The notes: generated by a model not told the origin, from the letters alone. Shown: positions 1-8,409, numbered from the stretch's first letter. The stretch is 64,000 bases of DNA from JAXLXE01 sp046328115 (GCA_046328115.1 JAXLXE010000004.1:620001-684000); one strand, 5' to 3'. Made by a program: numbers and translations.

Positions 1-1
1 C

Positions 2-172
2 CACCCCAACGTCCTGGTGGCCACCGGCGGGTCAGGGCACGGGTTCAAGTTCGGCTCGATCATCGGCAAGGTGGCCATCGATCGGCTGGCCGGCGTCTCC
101 AGCGCCCGCTGGAGCGAGCAGTTCGGCTGGACCAGCGTCACCACGGCGGCGCAGATTGACCGTCCGCGCTGA
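2..172 (+). CDS. FAD-dependent oxidoreductase, C-terminal fragment (DAO family)
   Basis: The window opens inside a gene; the last 56 codons and the TGA stop are present. The fragment contains G-G-S-G-H-G-F-K-F-G followed by an alanine/isoleucine-rich helix. This matches the C-terminal FAD-contact segment of the D-amino-acid/sarcosine oxidase (DAO) family, where G-x-S-G-H-G-F-K precedes the last helix. Those enzymes oxidise secondary or primary amines with FAD. The substrate cannot be inferred because the catalytic part is outside the window. It runs in the same direction as yajQ, 42 bases upstream of it. Confidence 0.7.
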   Translation, partial: HPNVLVATGGSGHGFKFGSIIGKVAIDRLAGVSSARWSEQFGWTSVTTAAQIDRPR

Positions 173-214
173 TCTCGCCGCTCAGACAGACCACAGGCAC
201 ACGGAGCGATCCCC

Positions 215-703
215 ATGGCGGATTCCAGTTTTGACGTTGTCTCGCAGTACGACCGGCAGGAGCTGGTCAACGCGATCGATCAGTCGCTGCGCGAGGTCCG
301 GACACGATTTGACCTGAAGGACACGGGCAGCGAGATAAGCCTGGAGAAGGACTCGATCGCCATGGCCAGCGCCAGCGAGTTCACCCTCCAGCAGATGAAG
401 GACCTGTTCCTCACGAAGGTCGTGCGCCGCGAGCTATCGCCCAAGATCTTCGACTGGGGCAAGGTTGAGGAGGCCAGCCGGGGGACCGTGCGTCAGCAGG
501 TGAAGCTGCGCGCGGGGATCGACCAGGACCTGGCCCGCAAGATCGTGAAACTAATCCGAGACAACCAACCCAAGCTCAAGGCCACCATCCAGGGCGACGC
601 CGTGCGTGTGTCCGGCGCCTCCAAGGACGCCCTCCAGGCGGCCATCAAGCTGCTGCGCGAGCAGGACTACCCGGTGCCGTTGCAGTTTGTGAATTACCGG
701 TAG
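215..703 (+). CDS. yajQ: YajQ family nucleotide-binding protein (DUF520)
   Basis: This 162-residue protein has the usual length of the YajQ/DUF520 family. It opens with the family signature (S-F-D-V-V-S at residues 5-10) and has F-D-L-K-D near residue 32, the K-V-V-R-R-E-L-S segment near 67-75 and the closing Y-P-V-P-L-Q-F-V-N-Y-R. The fold is two ferredoxin-like domains. Homologues bind nucleotides, and some have been reported to bind cyclic di-GMP and act as effectors. A GGAG element 8-9 bases before the ATG supports the start. It ends with TAG, which shows that TAG is a working stop codon in this genome. Confidence 0.93.
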   Translation: MADSSFDVVSQYDRQELVNAIDQSLREVRTRFDLKDTGSEISLEKDSIAMASASEFTLQQMKDLFLTKVVRRELSPKIFDWGKVEEASRGTVRQQVKLRAGIDQDLARKIVKLIRDNQPKLKATIQGDAVRVSGASKDALQAAIKLLREQDYPVPLQFVNYR

Positions 704-875
704 GACGGGGCGAGCGCAGCCGGCAGAGAGCCACCGGCCTGGCAGCCTTCCCCACGAAAATTGTAGCCTCGTCACGCCATGCGGGATCCAAGCACGCTGC
801 AGGACTCGCAATCAGAGACTGGGCGTGCGTCGACCACTTATCCGGACGCCGCCGCGCCCAGACGATCTGAGAACC

Positions 876-1619
876 TCAGAACGAAGCAGCACCGCCACCG
901 ACGAACTTCTGTGTATCTCGGCAGTCGTCGCGAATCAGGAATGGTAGGGTGGTAGCCCCGCCAACTTGATGGTGAAGGTCGAACGAGAAGCTGTAGAGAC
1001 GTGAGTCCGGACTGAAGCGCGCGGGAGGCATTTGCGTTGGTGGCCGCCCCGGTAGCGAGACCAGCGCATTTGGATTCGGAACGTGCAATGGATCCGGTGT
1101 GAAGACGAGCTGACCGATTGAACCGGAGCCAGCGGTCACGATAACCCTAAGCTCATTCGTGCCCACCACCTGCGCGATGACAGACGCGGCAGGCGAGGCC
1201 GGACCGCATCCGCTCGGCGGGGTTACCGCGAGCAAACCTGAGGCCGCATTGTTCGCTCCGACGGGATCGGTCTGATCCGGCCCGGCCCTCAACGCCACGG
1301 AATGTACAAAGCCACCGCGGCTAAGCGTCTGAATCGGGATGGAGATACTCACAGGCGCGTTGGCGTGCATCAAGCCAAGGTTACACGTCAGCCGGCGTAC
1401 CCCGCTGGTCAACGCGCACCCATTCGGCAGGTTCGCAGCCTGGAAGACAAGCCCGGCCCCGTCCGCGGCCGAATCGTCCGGTAACGTGTAGTTGAAAATA
1501 ACGTTGGTCGCCGTTCCGGGACCGAGGTTCGTGACGGTCACACCCGCCCATCCGACACTCCCGACCGCCAGCGGACTGGCTGGGCCCGTCAACGAGATGG
1601 AGAGATCCGCCGGCGGTAC
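876..1619 (-). pseudogene. 3' part of DUF11-type secreted protein gene, cut off by IS66 insertion
   Basis: On the minus strand this stretch encodes about 244 residues rich in beta-strand pattern, beginning A-D-L-S-I-S-L-T-G-P and continuing with V-T-N-L-G-P-G-T-A-T-N-V. The D-L-S...N-x-G-P core is typical of DUF11 repeats, which form Ig-like beta sandwiches in bacterial surface proteins. There is no start codon of its own: the reading frame is fused at its 5' side to the end of the IS66 element. If the element and one copy of its 8-bp target duplication are removed, the frame joins seamlessly to the segment at 3129-3734 through V-P-P-A-D-L. Two cysteines lie in the final third. Confidence 0.8.
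1612..1619. repeat. IS66 target-site duplication, left copy
   Basis: The sequence GGCGGTAC directly abuts the left end of the IS66-type element and is repeated exactly at 3133-3140. IS66 family members create 8-bp duplications, so length and position both fit. Confidence 0.92.
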
Positions 1620-1633
1620 GTAACTACTCAGCT
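1620..1633 (+). repeat. IS66 left terminal inverted repeat
   Basis: The element begins GTAACTACTCAGCT. The other end, read inward on the opposite strand, begins GTAATTACTCACCT, giving 12 of 14 matches. IS66 family ends characteristically start with GTAA. The transposase TGA stop (1628-1630) lies inside this repeat. Confidence 0.88.
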
Positions 1634-3034
1634 GGCGTATGCAGCGGCCAGTGGCGAGGGACCGGAGAGCATGCGGATCGCGGCGTAGAGATTGTGGCCC
1701 TGTTTGCGCGCGGTCTGCAGGACGCTGGTGAGAATCGCGGAGGTCTGGCTGCCCCACTCCGACCGATACCCTCCGGTCACTTTGCGGTGGATCACGCTGT
1801 TGCGCAAGTCACGCTCGGAGGCATTGTTGGTCGGCTCTACCCCGTCACGCTCCAAGAACACAAAGAGCTCGGACCACAACCGCTGGTAGCGTTGCTGCAG
1901 TCGCCGGGCCATGCCCTTGCCCAGCGGTGGCCCTTTGATCAACCGCTCCGCGGCGTTGACAATCCGGACCCTCCGTCGTTGGAAGCTCTCCGCACTGATC
2001 TCGCCACGCTCAGCGTGCAGCCGCATCCCGCGCCCGAACACGTGCCGCAACTCCTGCGCCCACCACGCCGCGTCCGGCTCAAGCTCCGCGGCTCGCGTCA
2101 GTTCCCGCAACTGATGTGCCAGGCACAACTGCCCGGCCTTGGCCGGTGCTCGCAGCTGCGGCGCGTAGGCATCCGATTGCCATACGTCTGGTACCGCACC
2201 GTCCAGGAAATCATTAATGACCGATCCACTCCGCGTCCGCGCGATGACGTGGTAGCTGGCGGTTGGAGTTTGGAAGTTCCAGTGCCACCAGGTGCGGCCA
2301 GCCACCCGGGCACCCGTCTCATCCGAGCCGATCACCGGACTCGCCCGCACTGCCTCTCTGATCTCCTGGTAGCGGGTCTCACCTCGCTCGCCGAGCCGCT
2401 GCAGCACGTTGGCCACCGCCCCCTCGCTGAGCTGGATCCCGAACAGATCCCGGCATAGCTCCACCAGGCGCTCGAACGAGACGTGGTGGCGCTCGTGCAG
2501 ATAGGCAATCGCGGTTTCGAGCTCCGGACCGAACGTCCGCGTCGACTCCAGACCCGCGGGATGCTCCGCCACCGTGACCAGGCCGCACTCAGTGCAGCAT
2601 GCCTGGTAGACCCAGGACTCCACGACCACCGCGCGGGCCGGAATCACGTCGATCACCTGGCTGCGACGCACCCGCCGCTGGCCCGTGGCATCGAGCGCGT
2701 GACCACAGCCACGGCACGTGGTAGCGTGGCAGCGGACCACAACGTCTGGCGGTTGGCGCAGGCGCGAGTGGCCCTGGTGACCGCGCTTGGGTCCGTGCTT
2801 GCGGGCTCGGCGCTCCGCGCGGTTGGGCTTGAAAGCAGCCGATGGTGGGAGGCTAGAGTTGTCGGGAGTGGTGGGCGGACGGGTGAGCTCGTCGATCCTG
2901 GCCTCGAGCTCAGCGACGCGAGCGGAGAGCTGGACGACGAGTGCCTCGAGCCTGGCGATGGTCTCGCGCTGGACGAGGATGATATCGACGAGCTGTTCTT
3001 TGGGGAGCGCGAGCAGTGCGGCCCGATCATCCAT
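1628..3034 (-). CDS. IS66 family transposase (TnpC type)
   Basis: The 468-residue transposase catalyses cut-and-paste or replicative movement of the host element. The N-terminus has a leucine-zipper-like helix (residues 15-50), then the IS66 linker D-N-S-S-L-P-P-S. A zinc-finger region follows with C-R-G-C and C-C-T-E-C (about residues 108-150). The DDE catalytic domain shows S-D-E-T-G-A-R, S-D-A-Y and the terminal T-N-N-A-S-E-R-D-L-R with the acidic residue. The C-terminal R-M-L-S-G-P-S-P resembles the IS66 C-terminal domain. No frameshift or internal stop is seen, so the protein should be functional. Confidence 0.95.
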   Translation of the reverse strand: MDDRAALLALPKEQLVDIILVQRETIARLEALVVQLSARVAELEARIDELTRPPTTPDNSSLPPSAAFKPNRAERRARKHGPKRGHQGHSRLRQPPDVVVRCHATTCRGCGHALDATGQRRVRRSQVIDVIPARAVVVESWVYQACCTECGLVTVAEHPAGLESTRTFGPELETAIAYLHERHHVSFERLVELCRDLFGIQLSEGAVANVLQRLGERGETRYQEIREAVRASPVIGSDETGARVAGRTWWHWNFQTPTASYHVIARTRSGSVINDFLDGAVPDVWQSDAYAPQLRAPAKAGQLCLAHQLRELTRAAELEPDAAWWAQELRHVFGRGMRLHAERGEISAESFQRRRVRIVNAAERLIKGPPLGKGMARRLQQRYQRLWSELFVFLERDGVEPTNNASERDLRNSVIHRKVTGGYRSEWGSQTSAILTSVLQTARKQGHNLYAAIRMLSGPSPLAAAYAS

Positions 3035-3118
3035 GCCGCCAGGGTAGCGAATCAGGTCGTCGAGCGGTGCACTTCCGTCAAGTTCGTGTCATGTCTGTGA
3101 CGCCGCCCGGATGTGGGT

Positions 3119-3132
3119 AGGTGAGTAATTAC
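3119..3132 (-). repeat. IS66 right terminal inverted repeat
   Basis: Read on the minus strand from 3132 the end is GTAATTACTCACCT, which pairs with the left end with two mismatches in 14 bases. Confidence 0.88.
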
Positions 3133-3734
3133 GGCGGTACTGGGGTAGGCGTCGGGGTGCTCGTCCGCGTGGGAGTAGGGGTCACGGTCGGCGTTGATGT
3201 GGGCGGAGACGCTGGTGTCGGCGTCGCCGTGGACCCGGGTGGCGGCGTCGGGGTCGGAGCCGTCGAAACCGTTGTTGACTCGGTGATTGTCATCCTCACA
3301 TCAGGATCGCCGGCACTACGCGTGTAGCTAATGCGATACGTACTCTGTTGAGCGCCCGCGGCCGGGCCGATCGCCTTCATCCGCACAACAATGACGGTGC
3401 TGCTGCCGTCGGGAATCTGATTTATCGAACAGGCCACCTCTCGACCCGTTACTCCAATGTGGCTACAGGTGGTGCCTGAGGGGCTGGTCACGGATGTGTA
3501 TTCGAATACCGGTGGCCAAGCCATCTCCACTTGCACATTTGTCGCAGGGACATTGTCCGGATCATCCGGATTATTCACCGTTAGCGTAAAGTCGACGAAG
3601 CTACCGACTGGCGCCGGATCAATCGAGTCCGACGCAACCGCCGTGAGATTCACTGGTGACCCTATCAGGTAATCGAATGCAACTGGTATCCTCATCCATA
3701 CCATGTCTCCATCTTGACTTCTCCTCGTGAACAT
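3129..3734 (-). pseudogene. Middle part of DUF11-type secreted protein gene (upstream of IS66)
   Basis: The reading frame gives 201 residues: a DUF11-like beta-sandwich segment (S-F-V-D-F-T-L-T-V-N-N-P near residue 45, cysteines near 88 and 101), then a long Thr/Pro linker made of T-P-T-P repeats. The last three residues, V-P-P, come from the IS66 target duplication, and the TAA stop belongs to the IS terminus, so the protein is artificially truncated. The first ATG has no signal peptide behind it. The same frame is open upstream to a TAA at 3777-3779, beyond which lies a signal-peptide-bearing segment. It was probably an internal part of one larger gene. Confidence 0.72.
3133..3140. repeat. 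IS66 target-site duplication, right copy
   Basis: GGCGGTAC, identical to 1612-1619, directly flanks the right end of the element. Confidence 0.92.
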
Positions 3735-3776
3735 TCCTCCGCATTGAGGTACTGGAGCCGTATTATTATTTGGAAT

Positions 3777-4298
3777 TTAGAATGGCGCGTAGAAGTTGGG
3801 GTGGTTCGCGCTCAAAGTGTCTCTCACTTCATTTCTAGATGCATCATACTGCGTACCGATATGTCCTGCGCATGCTTCAAATTCACCGGGGGCAACTTCC
3901 TCAATGAGCATGTCACGGTGGGTAGCGGCGGCTGTGTATGTACCGGAGCTAGGGTCAATATCTACGCCTTCTTTGAAGCGAATATGAAGCTTGTTACCAG
4001 AGATCACAGGTCCATTCGACTGCTGGAAATCCATAGGATGATAGATATCATGATCGTAGAATTGCATGGTGTCCCCCCCACGCCATCCGAATCCCGGGAA
4101 GTCGAAGAGGATCCGATTGTAAGCAGACCAGGCAGGGGCCTTGTCCCAGAAGATTATGTTCACTGGGTCGGCCTGTGCCAAGTCAGTTCGGAAGATGTAT
4201 TGACCAGTCCTAAAGTGGGCCAGCCCAGGTGTCGTCGATGTGAGCAGGTGCAGTGCACATATGGTCGCTATTACGCCCACGCGCCGCCGAAAGTTCAT
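3777..4298 (-). CDS. Secreted protein of unknown function; probable 5' part of the broken DUF11 gene
   Basis: The start is taken at the ATG at 4298, two bases after the TGA of the upstream gene, because it is followed at once by N-F-R-R-R and a hydrophobic stretch ending G-L-A-H, a good signal peptide. A farther in-frame start at 4340 would overlap the upstream gene. The mature part is about 150 residues with many aromatic residues (F-P-G-F-G-W-R-G-G-D-T-M-Q-F) and no recognised domain. The TAA at 3777 is followed in the same frame by 14 open codons (I-P-N-N-N-T-A-P-V-P-Q-C-G-G) and then the 3129-3734 segment. The stop may therefore be a nonsense mutation inside a gene that once ran to 876. 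Confidence 0.62.
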   Translation of the reverse strand: MNFRRRVGVIATICALHLLTSTTPGLAHFRTGQYIFRTDLAQADPVNIIFWDKAPAWSAYNRILFDFPGFGWRGGDTMQFYDHDIYHPMDFQQSNGPVISGNKLHIRFKEGVDIDPSSGTYTAAATHRDMLIEEVAPGEFEACAGHIGTQYDASRNEVRDTLSANHPNFYAPF

Positions 4299-4300
4299 GC

Positions 4301-5533
4301 TCAGTTGATACGGCGTAAGTCGCCGACAATCCGTGGCCAATCGGCGCTGGCGGGCCCGTGCACGCTGACCAAGGTACCATCGAGGTATGCGGACCAGGTG
4401 GCCCTGCCTCCGCCCGTCTGCTCGAGACTTCCGGCCAGACCTCCGGCCACTAGAGCCTTCTCAGTTCGCGGAATCCGGACTGTCGGTGCTAGCGCGGCCG
4501 GAAAATCTGATCTCACCAGCGAGACGACACTCAACTCCGGTGTCTGTCCGGACGGGGTGTCGCTCGGTGTTGCATACATGACGGCGACATTTGTGAGCGA
4601 GTCGTAGTCCGGCTGGCCCTTGGCCTTGCCCACACCACGGCGGCGCGTGGTACGCACCGCGGGTAAGGTCGAAACGTTGTTGTAAGTGGGTCCTACCCAG
4701 TACACCGCGATGTCCTTGTACCGCGCCAGTGACGCGGCCGTGGAGTATGTTTCCGTTTCGCGCGTCCAGGAGGGAGGGGCATCAACGCGAAACACATCGG
4801 CACGTTCCAGATACTCGACCATCGGATACTGGTAAGTGCGGGTATTGGGCAGCATCACACCCTGCTTTAGTCCCACCGAATCCACTCTCAGTGGCAACTG
4901 ATGCTGCGAGTCCAGCCAGACCGTGGCCGACGACCCATCCAATCGTGCCGCCTCAGCCTGGACGCGCACTGCAATCCTGCCGTCGATCTGCGTCGTCGCG
5001 CCGCTTACGCGTCTCTCACCACTGGCAATACCCACGCGGTAGTTGACCAACGGGAAGTTGCTCATCCCCAGCGGCGAGCGCACGCCCTCCTCGTATTCGA
5101 CGCGGAAGAGATGCTCACTCTCCGGATCCGCAGTCGTGATAACGCGCTCCTCACGCAATACCACCCTCTTCAGACCGACCCGCTGGGAGATTGTCTCGTA
5201 GAGCGCCCGTCTATTCAGTTCGTCGAACCACACTTCGATAGTGGACCGGTCCCGAGCAATCCCCAGTGGATCCGAGTCGGTAACCTCGGCACGCGCGTGC
5301 AGTATGCCGGTGGCAGGACGCGGCCCATCCAGTCCTGACAGGCGTCCCGGCGTGAGGCGTGACGCGGGTGCCGGGGCTCGGCCGGGGGGCAGCGGACTCG
5401 TCTCGCCGGCGGGCCCGGCCGGCGGTGCTGTGGGGCGTCCCGGGGGGATGGTCTGCGACTCCGTCGTGGACGGCACGACCGCGAGTGTGAGAAACGCCAG
5501 CGCGATCAGGAGCCCAAAACGGCGGATCAGCAC
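4301..5533 (-). CDS. Secreted protein of unknown function
   Basis: The 410-residue protein has a clear signal peptide (residues 1-26, L-I-A-L-A-F-L-T-L-A-V-V) and a Pro/Ala/Gly-rich linker to about residue 75. A beta-rich domain with alternating charged and hydrophobic residues follows (roughly 90-260). The spacing of strands, including a V-W-L-D-S-Q-H-Q-L-P-L-R segment, recalls the LolA/RseB-like half-barrel fold, but this is only a resemblance. A second domain with Gly-rich loops ends the protein. The next gene downstream starts two bases after its stop, so the two are co-transcribed. No enzyme motif is visible. Confidence 0.7.
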   Translation of the reverse strand: MLIRRFGLLIALAFLTLAVVPSTTESQTIPPGRPTAPPAGPAGETSPLPPGRAPAPASRLTPGRLSGLDGPRPATGILHARAEVTDSDPLGIARDRSTIEVWFDELNRRALYETISQRVGLKRVVLREERVITTADPESEHLFRVEYEEGVRSPLGMSNFPLVNYRVGIASGERRVSGATTQIDGRIAVRVQAEAARLDGSSATVWLDSQHQLPLRVDSVGLKQGVMLPNTRTYQYPMVEYLERADVFRVDAPPSWTRETETYSTAASLARYKDIAVYWVGPTYNNVSTLPAVRTTRRRGVGKAKGQPDYDSLTNVAVMYATPSDTPSGQTPELSVVSLVRSDFPAALAPTVRIPRTEKALVAGGLAGSLEQTGGGRATWSAYLDGTLVSVHGPASADWPRIVGDLRRIN

Positions 5534-5622
5534 GGCGACGCTTCCCGATGACTTGCCAACACCAGATGAACGGCGCTGTAAAGACAGCCGACACTTGATC
5601 CAGCCGAGAGCCTGAGCACAGG

Positions 5623-6240
5623 CTATCTCGGCGTGGCGCCCGACGCGGGCACGATTGGTGGCGGCGGCTCCAGCTTGGGCAGTGGCGCCAGCGTCGGAGG
5701 CACCGGTATCGGCGGCGCGGCGGGCGGGGCCTGCCTGGTCACCGCGTCCACGGAGAGCCCTTCAAACACTCGCGGCATGCGGTTCCCCGCAAGCTCCTTG
5801 CGCCTCGCCACGACGCGGTAGCTGAACGCCACGCTACTCTTACCGCCCTGCTGCTCGCGCACCGTGAACCCGGCGGCGCCAAGGCCGGTCGCGTAGAGCC
5901 CGTTGCTCTCTCCCTGCGGCGTCAGGAACACGTGGTAGCCCTCGGTCACCACGGTGGCCGCGTACTCTGGATCCAGCGCTACCGTGGCGACGCCTCCCAC
6001 CAGATCACCCCGCCCGAAGTCTTCCACCCGGCCCTCCGGACTGGCAACACCGTAGAGCTGGCGCGGCGCGCCGTCGCGGCCGATGATCACCTGCCTGGCG
6101 TCGAGCAGCCCACTGCCGGTTCCGACTGGACCAGCCCACGACGAGGCCGCCCCGACCATCAGCGCGCCGCCGAAGGCGACCAGTACGCCGATCCCGCGCA
6201 GCGCCTTGGATCCCCGCGAACTCCATCGATCCATCGTCAC
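5623..6240 (-). CDS. Secreted paralogue of the downstream half of the 6237-7448 protein
   Basis: This 205-residue protein has a signal peptide (R-G-I-G-V-L-V-A-F-G-G-A-L-M-V-G-A-A-S-S-W-A) and ends in a Pro-rich tail. Its central 85 residues align with the C-terminal domain of the neighbouring gene: both contain S-P, E-D-F-G, Y-x-V-F-L-T-P-x-G, F-T-V-R-E-x-Q-G-G and S-Y-R-V-V-A. The ATG overlaps the TGA of the upstream gene by four bases (ATGA), so translation is coupled. The function of the domain is unknown. It sits at the C-terminus of repeat proteins, so a structural role on the cell surface is likely but unproven. Confidence 0.75.
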   Translation of the reverse strand: MTMDRWSSRGSKALRGIGVLVAFGGALMVGAASSWAGPVGTGSGLLDARQVIIGRDGAPRQLYGVASPEGRVEDFGRGDLVGGVATVALDPEYAATVVTEGYHVFLTPQGESNGLYATGLGAAGFTVREQQGGKSSVAFSYRVVARRKELAGNRMPRVFEGLSVDAVTRQAPPAAPPIPVPPTLAPLPKLEPPPPIVPASGATPR

Positions 6241-7448
6241 ACCCCCACTCGGCCCGCTCTCGCCGCCCCATCAGGAGACGTCCCACCAGCCGGCCGCGGT
6301 GAGGCGGGAGGCACCATCGGCACCACCGGCAGCGCGGAGAGGTCCAGTGGCTCGAGCGCGACCGGGGGCAGGGGCTCCGGAAGCTCTACCGCCTCTAACC
6401 GCCGCGTGCTGACGTCGCCGCGCTCGGCGACCACGCGGTAGCTCACGTCCAGCGTGGACGTGCCGCCCTGGAGCTCGCGCACCGTGAACCCATCGGCGTC
6501 CTTCTCCGCCACGTACAGGCCACGGCAGTCGCCGTTTGGCGTCAGAAACACCTCGTACCGCTCGGCCCGCACCAGCGCCGCGAAGTCCGCATCGATCCGG
6601 ATCCGCGCCGCGCCGTCCACGAGCGTGGCGTGGCCAAAGTCCTCGAAGTAGCTGAGCGGGCTCTCCAGGCAGAACACCTTCCGGTGGCTGCCGTCCGGGT
6701 GCGGGACCACCGCGGACTTCGTGCCCGACACACTGAAGTTCCCGATCACGGACACTGTACCGATAAAATGGCCGGCGATTCCGTAGGCGGATGTCGCGTA
6801 CAGGCCGTGGCCGTACTGCGAATCCGTTCGGACACCAACACCACCGTCGGAAGCGGAGGCATAGACACCATTTCCCTGGGTGGCCAGGCCAGTCACACCA
6901 TTACCATAGGTACCATTGTTGCCAGAGGCTTGCCCGTACACGCCGTTCCCGGCGGTAGCCGCGCCGATGACGCCGAACCCAGCGTTACTCAGCACCGATG
7001 AGACGCCGTACACGCCATATAACCCGTTGCCGAACACGCCGGCGGTGCTGCCCTGCGTCCCCCCAACGACTCCGTACGAGCTGGTCGAGTTGCCGTGCAC
7101 GCCCCAGCCGCTCGACGCGAGGCCCTGGACGCCGGGTCCCGTGTTTGACCCCACCGATTCACCCACGACCGCGGCGGAGCTGCTGTTGTGATTCTGGACG
7201 TACAGCCCAACGATCCCCTGGTTGGGCGTGTTGTTCCATCGCACCAGCGTGGTGGTTGTCCCAACGGCGTCGTTGTACCCGCCGGCGATCATGTTCCCAC
7301 CGGTCGCCTCGGCAGCCTCGGGCCGTACCGCGCCGGCCGCCAGGCCGGCCACCGCCGCGCCGAGGACGCCCAGCACCCCACGCCGGCGCACTGCCCTTGC
7401 CAGCACGCCCTGGTTACGCAACCGGTTGCTCAAGCCAGCACCCCCCAC
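6237..7448 (-). CDS. Exported G-x-Y-G/G-V-x-G repeat protein with conserved C-terminal domain
   Basis: The 403-residue product starts at a GTG. Its R-R-R-G-V-L-G-V-L-G-A-A-V-A-G-L-A-A-G-A N-terminus looks like a Tat or Sec signal. Residues of about 55-235 consist of short Gly-rich repeats (G-V-Y-G, G-V-V-G, G-V-x-G-x-A, G-N-G) that suggest a beta-helix or fibre. From about 240 comes the C-terminal domain shared with the next gene, ending in a Pro-rich tail. Similar fibre-like proteins are common in Chloroflexota surface repertoires. It heads a two-gene operon and is divergent from the MNT gene, with about 210 bases between them for both promoters. Confidence 0.72.
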   Translation of the reverse strand: MGGAGLSNRLRNQGVLARAVRRRGVLGVLGAAVAGLAAGAVRPEAAEATGGNMIAGGYNDAVGTTTTLVRWNNTPNQGIVGLYVQNHNSSSAAVVGESVGSNTGPGVQGLASSGWGVHGNSTSSYGVVGGTQGSTAGVFGNGLYGVYGVSSVLSNAGFGVIGAATAGNGVYGQASGNNGTYGNGVTGLATQGNGVYASASDGGVGVRTDSQYGHGLYATSAYGIAGHFIGTVSVIGNFSVSGTKSAVVPHPDGSHRKVFCLESPLSYFEDFGHATLVDGAARIRIDADFAALVRAERYEVFLTPNGDCRGLYVAEKDADGFTVRELQGGTSTLDVSYRVVAERGDVSTRRLEAVELPEPLPPVALEPLDLSALPVVPMVPPASPRPAGGTSPDGAARAGRVGV

Positions 7449-7657
7449 TTGACAGGAGAGTCTTACGTCACGGCGCCACGATATCCCCCCCCGTACCTGT
7501 CAAGAGACATCCGTGTCGTGTGTTGCGGGCGATCGCCTGCGGTAGCGAGCGCACAACACATCCGCGACGCGGGATGTCGGGTAGAGCTCGGATTTGGCGA
7601 ACCCCCGTCAGCGCGGTCCGCTCGCACGCGACAGCCACCCGGTGGCAGTATTGATGC

Positions 7658-8002
7658 ATGGACGGACCAGAGCGCGCACCAGTCCAGGGGGGCAAGACAC
7701 GCACCGTACGGTGCCGGGAAGACCTGCTCCAGCGCCTGACATCTCACCGAGACCTGCTCCGCCAACGATTCCACGTGGCCGGGCTGAGTGTCTTCGGCTC
7801 CGCGGCGCGCGACGAGCTTCGCGACTCCAGCGATGTGGATCTGCTCGTCGAGTTCGAAACACCCGCCACGTTTGACGGCTATCTGGACCTCAAAGACTAT
7901 CTTGAGTCCGTCCTGGCAAGGCCCGTTGACCTCGTAACCCTCAACGCAGCCAGACCACGGCTCCTGCCGCGTATCGAGGACGAGCTCGTACGTGTCGCGT
8001 GA
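7658..8002 (+). CDS. mntA: MNT-domain nucleotidyltransferase, antitoxin of a HEPN/MNT pair
   Basis: The 114-residue protein carries the minimal nucleotidyltransferase signature G-S-(x10)-D-x-D (G-S-A-A-R-D-E-L-R-D-S-S-D-V-D), followed by L-L-V-E-F, as in MntA antitoxins. MntA proteins neutralise the HepT (HEPN) RNase, in characterised pairs by adding AMP to a tyrosine near the HEPN active site. The hepT reading frame begins inside the last 11 bases of this gene, the usual coupled arrangement. Here hepT contains two amber codons while this gene is intact, so the antitoxin may be an orphan. Confidence 0.88.
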   Translation: MDGPERAPVQGGKTRTVRCREDLLQRLTSHRDLLRQRFHVAGLSVFGSAARDELRDSSDVDLLVEFETPATFDGYLDLKDYLESVLARPVDLVTLNAARPRLLPRIEDELVRVA

Positions 8003-8351
8003 CTGGACGCTCTAGGTCACAGACATCCTGGAGAGCGCCCGTCGAATCACGAGGTACAGCCAGGGTATGACTCAAGCGGAGTTCGAGCAGAGCGACATCG
8101 TGTTCGACGCAGTCATTGGAAACCTCGAGATCATCGGTGAAGCGGCGAAGCAACTACCTGAGGAAGCGCGAGCGTTGATGTCTGATGTCGAGTGGTCTCG
8201 GGCGGCCAGATTCCGCGACATCATCGCGCATCACTACTTCGGATAGGAAACGGAGATCGTCTGGGACGTAGTCTCCACGAAAGTCCTTGAGATCCTCACC
8301 GCCGTCGAGTCAATGATCTCGAGAATCGAGGCAGACTCGCGAACCGACTAG
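7992..8351 (+). pseudogene. hepT: HEPN-domain toxin HepT with two in-frame amber codons
   Basis: From a GTG at 7992 the frame reads a typical HepT of about 119 codons: D-I-L-E-S-A-R-R-I, then F-D-A-V-I-G-N-L-E-I-I-G-E-A-A-K, then the HEPN active-site motif R-x4-H (R-D-I-I-A-H-H-Y-F) and I-V-W-D-V-V. Two TAG codons interrupt it, at 8013-8015 (where the family usually has tyrosine in L-Y-V-x-D-I-L) and at 8244-8246 (just after H-H-Y-F-G). The final stop is the TAG at 8349. The rest of the frame is well conserved, so inactivation looks recent. An internal ATG could give only a short peptide. Confidence 0.85.
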
Positions 8352-8409
8352 CTCGGGTGCCCGATGGGCAGTCGACGAACGCCAACATGCCCCGGCAAAG
8401 AGCTTCCGA

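Larger units (their letters stand above)
1620..3132 (-). mobile_element. IS66-family insertion sequence, single-ORF type, 1513 bp
   Basis: The element has matched terminal inverted repeats starting GTAA, an identical 8-bp target duplication (GGCGGTAC) on both sides and one intact transposase gene on the minus strand. No tnpA or tnpB accessory genes are present. This corresponds to the compact ISBst12-like subgroup rather than the classical three-gene IS66 layout. The perfect duplication and intact transposase indicate a recent, possibly still active insertion. It sits just after the Thr/Pro linker of a DUF11-type secreted protein gene. Confidence 0.93.
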
